From assembly GCA_910585805.1 (NCBI GenBank), contig CAJUFB010000029.1:31614-46143 (forward strand): a stretch of DNA of 14,530 nt, read 5' to 3'. Of this stretch, positions 5,838 to 11,943 are shown piece by piece. How positions within the stretch are numbered: position 1 is the stretch's first letter; the number at the start of each line of letters is the position of its first letter. Under the pieces are notes generated by a model that was not told where the DNA came from, did no database searches, and worked only from the letters and a program-made list of their open reading frames with translations. The stretch comes from an uncultured Acetatifactor sp. (lineage in GTDB: Bacteria; Bacillota; Clostridia; Lachnospirales; Lachnospiraceae). A program made the position numbers and the translations under genes.

Positions 5838-8108
5838 TCAGCCCTCATTGACATAGATCCGGATACGGCTCTGGATGATTTTCGCCACTTCGTCAACCGT
5901 TTTCTGTCCCTGGTAATAGCTTTCGGCTTCTTCGCTGATGATGCGGATGATTTCTCCGGTGTCACTGAAAGGCATCGGCTTTGCTGTATCTATGAAAGCC
6001 AGAACGGCCTCAACCTCATCCTGTGAGGGGGTACGGTAAGTGTACTCCCAATCGGAATAGGAGACTGCCATGCCGGAGTTTTCGGGAATGGGATTCCCGT
6101 TTTCATCAAGACAGACTTCACCGTTTTCATCGGTAAGATATCCCGCCTTTACGGCCTCTGCGGCTTTTTCCTCCAGTGCCGCTTTCAGGGGAGGGAAAAA
6201 GGAGGAGCTGCTGTCTGCGGAGGCCAGCAGGTTTTCCAGGAATGTCCATGCGCCGTCCTTCCGGTCCGATTTCACGGTAATGGCATAAGCCCCGTAGGGG
6301 ATGAGGATGCAGCCTGCGCCGCCGTCCTTTGAGGGGAAACCGATGCAGGTTCCGGCATCGCCGTAAATCGCCAGGGGCAGCTGTATGGAATCGAAATCCG
6401 TAATGTACGCTTCATACAGAAGAACCTCCCCGTTCCGGATTCGGACGGGCGTGGAGGGCTGCCCGGGATCCCTTTGCGCTTCCCCGGGAAAACGGGCCGT
6501 GAATTCCAGCAGCCGCCTGAAGTCATCGGAATCAAAACGGCATTCCCCGGAAGACCAGTCGATAAAGGCATCCCCGTTGCAGGCCATCAGATACTGCATG
6601 ATATCGCTCCTGGAAGCATTGTCGAAAAGCGCCGCCTCCGGATGGGCATCTGCGTAAGCCAACAGTTCATCCAGTGTCCGGCCGCGGCCATCCCCTGCCC
6701 CGTCGCTCCATCCGAACACGGTTCTGAGGGAGAAACTTGACGGAATGGTAATCAGTTCATTGTCCACGGTATAGGAATCCAGAAGGCTGTCCAGAAAGTC
6801 TGAACGGTCCAGCAGGCTGCTGCTTTCCAGATAAGCATCCAGATCCTCGAACAGTCCTTTGGCCGCCAGGGCTTTCAGGTCAAGGTCCGCAAGGTCAAGG
6901 AGATCAGGGCAGTCATCAGAGAGGATATCATTGTTCATCCGGATGAGGGCGTCAGCCCTGTCATGTGTCAGGGGATCCATATATTCCCTGATTTTCACCT
7001 GGTACTGATCGTTTCCGCGGTTAAACGCCTGGACAGCGCCGCGCAGGGCGGAACTGCTGTAGAGTGTGCCCAGGACAATGGTTTCTTTCTGTGCCGCCTG
7101 GGAAATGTGGGCTTTTTTCAGCAGGGCCAGTTCGCTGTCCCCGGATGAAAAGTCCCTGGTGACAGCGAGGACCTTTCCGTCTTCCAGTACATTGACCGCG
7201 GCTACCCGGGAGCCGTTGATACCCTGGTCCAGCCAGTCGAACAGGGCTTCTCCTTTCCGGCCGGCCAGGTCATAGGCATAGAGGGTGGTCCGGTCATAGG
7301 ACAGGAGGCTGTCTTCCAGGTAAGGCACCAGGACGGAACTGTCCCCTTTTGGGAAATCAGGAAAGGGTTCCCCTGTCTTTGCGCTGTCAAAATCAATCTC
7401 TGTCAGGAAATAATTTTCACCGCCCCCGCTGTCGCTGCAGCAGCCGGCGTATACTTTGCCGTCCTGTCCGCATCCCATGCTGCTGATCCTTCCGTTAGAA
7501 ATGTCGGGAAGGGCAGTCCCGCTGTAGGTTCCTTCCGGTGTATAAAGCAATACACAGGGCCTGCCCAAGATGCTGCAGGAAATATATGCGCGTCCCATGC
7601 TGTCCACCGCAAGCAGGTCCGCATTGTCCGTTTCACCGGAGATATCGGTATCATAAACCGTTTTTCCCTCTGCATCGAATTTGCACAGGTGCATCCTGGA
7701 ACCGTCCTCTTCCGTGACATAGGCAATGACATAAAAACCGCCGTCCGCATCCATGGCAAGCAGGCTGGTGATAAATATATCCTTTCCGTCCTCCCGGTTC
7801 AGAGGAATGTCAGGCAGGGGGCCGTCTGCCAGGGAATAGCCGCTCAGACGGTAGGTGAAGCCTTCCGCCTGCTGCCGGTAGGAGATGTAATAAAGCGCAT
7901 CCCCGTGGAATGCCATGGCGCCGTAAGAATCCTCCTCAAGCTCAAAAGGCAGGAATTCGGAAACCCATATCTGGCTGCCGCTGTCTGCGGCTTCCCAGTC
8001 CCCGCCGCATGATGTGGTCAGAATGGCCAGAAGCATTGCCATGAAAGCGATCCATCCAGGCCGTAAGTCCTTTATTCCATGCCTTTTCCTGTTCATTCCT
8101 GTTCTCAT
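5838..8108 (-). CDS. Lipoprotein with N-terminal propeller-like domain and C-terminal type-1 extracellular solute-binding domain
   Basis: A basic N-terminus, a hydrophobic segment (about 19-31) and LTTSC with Cys34 form a type II signal peptide, so the mature protein should be a lipoprotein on the outer face of the membrane. The lipobox is slightly atypical. Residues about 45-335 hold repeated beta-strand-rich units of the kind seen in propellers (for example LLAMDADGGFYVIAY, LLAVDSMGRAYISC and MGCGQDGKVYAGC). Residues about 343-756 look like a family-1 solute-binding protein: TIVLGTLY followed by AVQAFN near the domain start, and a C-terminal helix with YYQGQKTVDEVAKII. The ATG at 8108 has GGAAGGAG 9 nt upstream. 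No ABC permease or ATPase accompanies it. It lies downstream of a histidine kinase and response regulator on the same strand, so a sensory or ligand-presenting role is more likely than transport; this is inference. The ligand is unknown. Confidence 0.85.
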   Translation of the reverse strand: MRTGMNRKRHGIKDLRPGWIAFMAMLLAILTTSCGGDWEAADSGSQIWVSEFLPFELEEDSYGAMAFHGDALYYISYRQQAEGFTYRLSGYSLADGPLPDIPLNREDGKDIFITSLLAMDADGGFYVIAYVTEEDGSRMHLCKFDAEGKTVYDTDISGETDNADLLAVDSMGRAYISCSILGRPCVLLYTPEGTYSGTALPDISNGRISSMGCGQDGKVYAGCCSDSGGGENYFLTEIDFDSAKTGEPFPDFPKGDSSVLVPYLEDSLLSYDRTTLYAYDLAGRKGEALFDWLDQGINGSRVAAVNVLEDGKVLAVTRDFSSGDSELALLKKAHISQAAQKETIVLGTLYSSSALRGAVQAFNRGNDQYQVKIREYMDPLTHDRADALIRMNNDILSDDCPDLLDLADLDLKALAAKGLFEDLDAYLESSSLLDRSDFLDSLLDSYTVDNELITIPSSFSLRTVFGWSDGAGDGRGRTLDELLAYADAHPEAALFDNASRSDIMQYLMACNGDAFIDWSSGECRFDSDDFRRLLEFTARFPGEAQRDPGQPSTPVRIRNGEVLLYEAYITDFDSIQLPLAIYGDAGTCIGFPSKDGGAGCILIPYGAYAITVKSDRKDGAWTFLENLLASADSSSSFFPPLKAALEEKAAEAVKAGYLTDENGEVCLDENGNPIPENSGMAVSYSDWEYTYRTPSQDEVEAVLAFIDTAKPMPFSDTGEIIRIISEEAESYYQGQKTVDEVAKIIQSRIRIYVNEG

Positions 8109-8197
8109 ATTCTGTCGCTCCTTCCGCTAAAATCTCTGCAGCGCCGCTATGGCACTGCCGTGACGGGCATCCTGCGCCTTTCCACTGGACAGGAAGC

Positions 8198-8224
8198 AAA
8201 AAAATCCGGCACAGGGAACCGGAT
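8198..8224 (-). terminator. Hairpin with T-run in the lipoprotein gene leader
   Basis: Read on the minus strand, ATCCGG (8224-8219), a 9-nt loop and CCGGAT (8209-8204) are followed by six more T (8203-8198). It lies after the kinase gene and the putative promoter at 8238-8243 but before the lipoprotein ATG. It may end read-through from the kinase transcript or attenuate the lipoprotein transcript. The stem is only 6 bp. Confidence 0.5.
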
Positions 8225-8237
8225 GCCCTATACCGGA

Positions 8238-8274
8238 ATGATACTACGGAAATCTCAAATTTTTCTCAAATTTT
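8238..8274 (-). promoter_or_regulatory. Tandem 11-bp repeat operator and -10 box for the lipoprotein gene
   Basis: On the minus strand AAAATTTGAGA occurs twice without a gap (8274-8264 and 8263-8253). After 9 more bases comes TATCAT (8243-8238), a 5/6 match to the -10 consensus. No TTGACA-like -35 exists at the right distance; the repeats occupy that place. This is the usual arrangement for activation by OmpR/PhoB-type regulators, which bind direct repeats with an 11-bp period. The response regulator encoded at 9684-10355 is the obvious candidate. Transcription would start near 8231. Confidence 0.6.
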
Positions 8275-8370
8275 CCCCGGATTTTTACGATTCCCCCGGT
8301 TTTTGCTTATGGCGGAGCACCGGGATGCATAAGGGGGCAGGCTAAAAATCCGTCACAGGATGAGCAGATA

Positions 8371-9696
8371 TCAAGGAGCGTCAGGATGCATGGGGTTTAG
8401 GAAGGAAACGAGCCTGACGGTGACCTTTGCGCCGCCGTTTTCCCCGTTGGCAAGCTGTATCCCGCCACCCAGCTTCCCGGCAAGCAGGCTGCAGATATAC
8501 AGCCCCAGGCCATAATGGGAGGAGGATGCAGGCCTGCTGCGCTCGCCTTTGTAGTAGGGGGCGGCGGCATTGCGCAGGTCTTTTGCGGTAAAGCCTCTGC
8601 CGTCGTCAGAAACTTCCAGGACCACGAAATCCTGTTCCCTGTAAAGGCGGATGCAGATGCTTGCCCTGGCATAGCGGGCGGCATTGGAGAGCAGGTTTTC
8701 ATAAATCCGGGAGAAAGCTTCCCTGTCCATCCATAATCCGGTTTCCCTGATCTCAAAATGGACGGAAGCTTTTATGCCCTCCGCGGCGGGCGCTTTTTCA
8801 CCGGGAAAGAGGGAGGCGGCGGTATCCTCCAGCAGTTCGGACAGGCTCTCAGCGGAAATTGTCCTTAAGCATGGCTCATAATCCTCCAGGCGGCGCAGGG
8901 CGCTCATGGCATCCATGTAGGAATTCATGCGCGCAACCTGACTGGAAATGGCCCGGACAGAGGACAGGATTTCCGGATCGTCCTCCTTTCTTTCGGCCAG
9001 GGTATCCAGAAGAAGATCCGCATGCCCCTGCAGCACGGTAAGGGGCGTCCGCATGTCATGGGCAAAGGCGGCGTTCAGCCTTTTGCGTTCCTCTACGGAA
9101 TCCCACATCTTCCTGTTATTCCGCACCAGTTCCTGCCGCATGGATTCAAAAGCCTGGCAGAGCCTGCCCAGTTCATCCCGGCCTGCATAGTCGATCTTAA
9201 AGTCCAGGTCATTGCCGGAGATCTTCCTGGCTGCCCGGTTCAGGATGCCCAGCGGCCTTTTCAGCTTCCACAGATAGAAAATAAGGGAGGCAAGGCAGAG
9301 GCAGACGGAATACCAGACAATGGCAGCAGCATTGTCCAGGTTTTCGTAAAACTCATATTTCTCCCGGTCTTCCTCCTCCATCATGACTTCGGCATCCGGG
9401 GATAATATATACACGACGGCATTGTTTTCCCGGCCGGACTGCCCACTCTGGGCGGGAGCCTCTTCCCGGGGGAGTTCCGTGGACGGGACCAGTTCCAGGT
9501 CAGCCGCGGAAAAGCCCAGTTCCTGTTCGGCAGGCACCGCTTCCGCATAGCTTCCGGCAATCTCCTGCTTGTTTTTCTGGGAAAACCATATGGTGGCCCT
9601 GGTGAGGGAGAGGGCCGACAGCAGCGCAGCCATGCCGCAGATGACAAAAGCGGCAGGTAATGGAATCTGATGCAGCCATTTCTTTATCCTATCCAT
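8371..9696 (-). CDS. Sensor histidine kinase, HAMP-containing, OmpR-partner type
   Basis: This 441-residue membrane kinase should autophosphorylate and pass phosphate to the regulator encoded just upstream. The order of parts is: TM1 (about 13-33), an extracytoplasmic loop of about 90 residues rich in Glu (about 34-123), TM2 (about 124-144), HAMP (about 145-195), a HisKA H-box FAHDMRTPL with phospho-acceptor His213, an N-box IYENLLSNAARYA (Asn334, Asn338), a G1 box DDGRGF (364-369) and a G2 box YGLGLY (395-400). All residues needed for activity are visible. The ATG at 9696 lies inside the end of the response regulator gene (13-bp overlap), and the ribosome binding site is weak, so translation is probably coupled. 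The outer loop has no recognised sensor domain, so the signal may come through the lipoprotein downstream; that is inference. Confidence 0.95.
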   Translation of the reverse strand: MDRIKKWLHQIPLPAAFVICGMAALLSALSLTRATIWFSQKNKQEIAGSYAEAVPAEQELGFSAADLELVPSTELPREEAPAQSGQSGRENNAVVYILSPDAEVMMEEEDREKYEFYENLDNAAAIVWYSVCLCLASLIFYLWKLKRPLGILNRAARKISGNDLDFKIDYAGRDELGRLCQAFESMRQELVRNNRKMWDSVEERKRLNAAFAHDMRTPLTVLQGHADLLLDTLAERKEDDPEILSSVRAISSQVARMNSYMDAMSALRRLEDYEPCLRTISAESLSELLEDTAASLFPGEKAPAAEGIKASVHFEIRETGLWMDREAFSRIYENLLSNAARYARASICIRLYREQDFVVLEVSDDGRGFTAKDLRNAAAPYYKGERSRPASSSHYGLGLYICSLLAGKLGGGIQLANGENGGAKVTVRLVSFLNPMHPDAP

Positions 9697-10355
9697 TTAT
9701 ATCCAATCCCCCATACTGTTTCTATGCACGGCCCGCATCCGGCGCCTGTAAGTTTCTGGCGGATCTTGCGGATGTGTTCCATGATCACTGTGTCATCGCC
9801 GCTTCCCTCAAGCCCCCAGACCCTGTCGTATATCTTTCCGCGCTCGAAAGTCTGGCCGGGGTTCAGGGAGAGCAGGCATATGATTTCATATTCCTTGCGG
9901 TTGAAATGTATCTTTTCTCCGCGGACATGGATTTCCCGCGCCAGATAATCAATGGTTATGTCGCCGAATACTATTCTCTGGATCATCTTTTCACGGCGCT
10001 CCCTGCGCAGATGCGCCTCGATCCGCGCATTCAGCTCCGGCAGGGAAAAGGGCTTTACGATATAGTCGTCGCCGCCTGCCGAGAAGCCTTCTATTTTATC
10101 GGACTCCTGGTCCCTGGCCGTCAGGAACAGGATGGGGCAGGAGACAGAGTCCCGTATCGCCCGGCAGACTTCGATCCCGTCTATCTGCGGCATGTTGATG
10201 TCCAGCAGGATCAGGTCCGGCTGGCTTGCTGCCATGCGTATTGCATCGGCGCCATCCAAACAGAACTCTGCCTGGTAGGATTTCCTTTGCAGGAAGCTCT
10301 GGAGCATGGAGGCAATCTCTATCTCATCATCGATTATCAATATACGGTAGGACAT
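9684..10355 (-). CDS. OmpR/PhoB-family response regulator
   Basis: This is a 223-residue DNA-binding regulator. The receiver domain (about 1-120) has the acidic pocket DD (9-10), phospho-acceptor Asp52 in LILLDINMP, Thr79 in FLTARD and Lys101 in VKPF. A winged-helix Trans_Reg_C domain follows (about 127-223) with FNRKEYEIICLL, the recognition-helix region DDTVIMEHIRKIRQKL, and the C-terminal hairpin VWGIGYKW. All phosphorylation residues are intact. The ATG at 10355 has a full AAGGAGGT (10364-10371) 8 nt upstream. It is the first gene of the minus-strand unit and overlaps the kinase. Its likely targets are its own promoter and the tandem-repeat promoter in front of the lipoprotein gene. It resembles regulators paired with envelope-sensing kinases, but a named orthologue cannot be given. 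Confidence 0.96.
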   Translation of the reverse strand: MSYRILIIDDEIEIASMLQSFLQRKSYQAEFCLDGADAIRMAASQPDLILLDINMPQIDGIEVCRAIRDSVSCPILFLTARDQESDKIEGFSAGGDDYIVKPFSLPELNARIEAHLRRERREKMIQRIVFGDITIDYLAREIHVRGEKIHFNRKEYEIICLLSLNPGQTFERGKIYDRVWGLEGSGDDTVIMEHIRKIRQKLTGAGCGPCIETVWGIGYKWIG

Positions 10356-10381
10356 ATGGCAAGACCTCCTTGAATTGTATT

Positions 10382-10441
10382 ATTTTACACTATTTTGCGA
10401 TTCCCTGCAATATATACTTGACACTATTGCATGCCAGTCAA
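10382..10441 (-). promoter_or_regulatory. Promoter and operator-like region of the response regulator/kinase genes
   Basis: On the minus strand TTGCAG (10405-10410) and TAAAAT (10382-10387) are 17 bp apart, giving a short leader before the AAGGAGGT box. A second possibility is TTGACT (10436-10441) with TATATA (10411-10416) at a long 19-bp spacing. A perfect 7-bp inverted repeat, TGCAATA (10406-10412) and TATTGCA (10425-10431), overlaps these elements. The octamer ACACTATT (plus strand) occurs at 10387-10394 and again at 10421-10428. Confidence 0.5.
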
Positions 10442-10576
10442 GCCTGCACAGAAGGTAATGAAAGCTATTTAGTTTGCTTTAGCTATAACGAAATTACAGC
10501 ATGATTGATAATATGCTGAATAACTGCACAGGGGAAAAGGTACAGAAGGAAGAAAGTAAAAAGGAGCAGGAGCATC

Positions 10577-10826
10577 ATGCAGCAAGGGCTTCTTTATAAA
10601 GTACGCCTTGCAGAGAAAAAGGCATTTATTTCCGGTCAGAGAAAAGGTTATGCAACACAGAATAATACAAAAATCAATCAGATGCAAATTATTTCAGCAT
10701 ATTTGCTGGAAGAGTAGGAGCGAGGTCATAGAGGATATAGGAAGAACCTTGCCGTACCTTGATAATCAGGATATGATGGAATTGTCCAATAGGATACTCG
10801 GAAAGCTAGCTATGCAGGGATTTTAA
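10577..10826 (+). pseudogene. Small hypothetical protein interrupted by a +1 frameshift
   Basis: An ATG at 10577, with AGGAG (10568-10572) 4 nt and AAGGAG (10561-10566) 10 nt upstream, opens a 46-codon frame. It ends at TAG (10715-10717) in the context LLEE-stop. Skipping one base at that stop continues straight into RSEVIEDIGRTLPYLDNQD and on to a TAA ending at 10826, giving a coherent product of about 82 aa. The second half has acidic and amphipathic helix-like composition suggesting real coding. I do not recognise the family. It could be a decayed gene, two unrelated small ORFs, or a recoded gene. The rest of 10442-10576 holds no gene that I can support. Confidence 0.4.
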
Positions 10827-10869
10827 AAAATATTATAGTCCTCTCTTGGATATGAGGAAAAGATAGTTT

Positions 10870-10904
10870 GGAAAGGGGGATGGAGTGGACTCCGCCTCCT
10901 TTCC
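10870..10904. terminator. Strong hairpin at the 3' end of the AraC-type gene
   Basis: GGAAAGG (10870-10876) pairs with CCTTTCC (10898-10904). Inside it, further G-C pairs and GGAG with CTCC (10882-10885 with 10890-10893) close a small loop. It starts 6 bp past the minus-strand stop codon of the AraC-family gene and lies downstream of the plus-strand small ORF. The plus-strand side is followed by GTCTTTCT; neither side has a clean T-run. Confidence 0.55.
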
Positions 10905-10910
10905 GTCTTT

Positions 10911-11762
10911 CTACTGGGATTCCTGCATAGATATTTCCACAAACGCCCTATATTCTTTTATTGTCATATGATAATAAGCCTTGAATGCCTGTAAAAAACT
11001 GCTGAGACTGGAATACCCCACGGACTCTGCTATTTCGTCCACGCTTAAATCGCTGTAAAGCAGAAAAGCAGTTGCCGCAGCCATACGGGAAGCCGTTCTT
11101 TTTTTCTGAAACCCATATCCGTAATATTTCTCTAACAGCCGTTGGGTCTGGCGGCGGCACATGCCTGTAATATCACAGATGTCATCCAAAGTGAGGTCTC
11201 TGTACTGATAGAGAAATGCATCTTCGATTTTCAATTGCACAGGTCCGATTTCCATTTTATCTTGTGGAATAATGGTTGCCATATTTCTTGCCAGCTGGAC
11301 GAGGTAACGCTGGAAACATGCATTTAGAGAAATCACTTGGCCAATCTTATGTGCATTCAATTCCTCGAGAATCAACTGAATCGATTGGACAATATTCTGG
11401 GTGTCCCGGCCATACCAGAATGGGTGGGTGCGTAGGATGTTGATTATTTGGGCGCTTTTGGGGATAGGATTTGGGGTGTCCATGTAAAAATACAGGCAAT
11501 CTTCCTGCATGGGATCCGCTATGTCTGGATTCTGCTCATGCTCAATTTCAGGACCTGTGACAAATAGAGTGCCTGGGGACAGGGCATAGGTTTTTCCCTG
11601 GGCAACCAGAGTCCCTTTTCCCCCAAAGATATAATGCACCTCATAACTGTTTTTGCTGTGCCTGTGTTTTGGTATGGGATTTGTGATTGTTCCGTGAGTG
11701 ATCATTAAAATATTTATTTTCTGGTTTTCCAGCATGAAAGAATAATTTACTTTGTGTTCCAT
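10911..11762 (-). CDS. AraC-family transcriptional regulator with cupin-like sensing domain
   Basis: This is a 283-residue regulator. The N-terminal part (about 20-95) looks like an AraC-type cupin: PKHRHSKNSYEVHYIFGGKG with His33, His35 and Glu41, then LSPGTLFVTGPEIEH with His75. The C-terminal part (about 180-275) has two helix-turn-helix units: LTLDDICDITGMCRRQTQRLL, and LSVDEIAESVGYSSLSSFLQAFKAYY followed by the typical KEYR ending. AAGGAG (11772-11777) lies 9 nt before the ATG, and a near-ideal promoter lies just upstream. It is divergent from the GH95-type gene with 181 bp between start codons, the usual layout for a local sugar-responsive activator. The ligand is probably a product of that enzyme's substrate; this is inference. 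Confidence 0.93.
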   Translation of the reverse strand: MEHKVNYSFMLENQKINILMITHGTITNPIPKHRHSKNSYEVHYIFGGKGTLVAQGKTYALSPGTLFVTGPEIEHEQNPDIADPMQEDCLYFYMDTPNPIPKSAQIINILRTHPFWYGRDTQNIVQSIQLILEELNAHKIGQVISLNACFQRYLVQLARNMATIIPQDKMEIGPVQLKIEDAFLYQYRDLTLDDICDITGMCRRQTQRLLEKYYGYGFQKKRTASRMAAATAFLLYSDLSVDEIAESVGYSSLSSFLQAFKAYYHMTIKEYRAFVEISMQESQ

Positions 11763-11786
11763 GATAATTATCTCCTTATTATTGAT

Positions 11787-11815
11787 ATTATATAATCCTT
11801 ATACTCTAATTGCAA
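11787..11815 (-). promoter_or_regulatory. Promoter of the AraC-type gene
   Basis: On the minus strand TTGCAA (11810-11815) and TATAAT (11787-11792) are exactly 17 bp apart, 25 bp upstream of the ATG. TTGCAA is its own reverse complement. Confidence 0.65.
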
Positions 11816-11943
11816 GGTGCTTTAGAAAATATGACATAAATTGTGAAAGCTTGTCGCTGTGGAAACTGTTATATTTTTGAGGGATGTTTTATCATAAATG
11901 TAAATAAAAAGCACATTCAACAAGAGTATGAGGAGACAGATAT
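11816..11943 (+). promoter_or_regulatory. Control region of the GH95-type gene
   Basis: Two -10-like boxes are present, TATATT (11870-11875) and TATCAT (11890-11895). Neither has a good -35 at 16-18 bp, which suits activator-dependent expression. A TTTAT/ATAAA inverted repeat (about 11888-11898) overlaps the second box. AGGAG (11931-11935) is the ribosome binding site, 8 nt from the ATG at 11944. Confidence 0.35.

Noticed and set aside
8306..8333. CTTATG/CATAAG inverted repeat after the kinase gene as a terminator
   Set aside because: The 16-nt loop and absence of a T-run on either strand make it a poor terminator; the hairpin at 8198-8224 is better.
9660..10373. Plus-strand 237-codon frame opposite the response regulator
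   Set aside because: It exactly mirrors the regulator gene, whose motifs and start signals are unambiguous; the antisense frame shows no family features.
11838..11856. CcpA (cre) site upstream of the GH95-type gene, around TGTGAAAGCTTGTC
   Set aside because: The central CG is missing and the right half differs from consensus, so the match is no better than chance.
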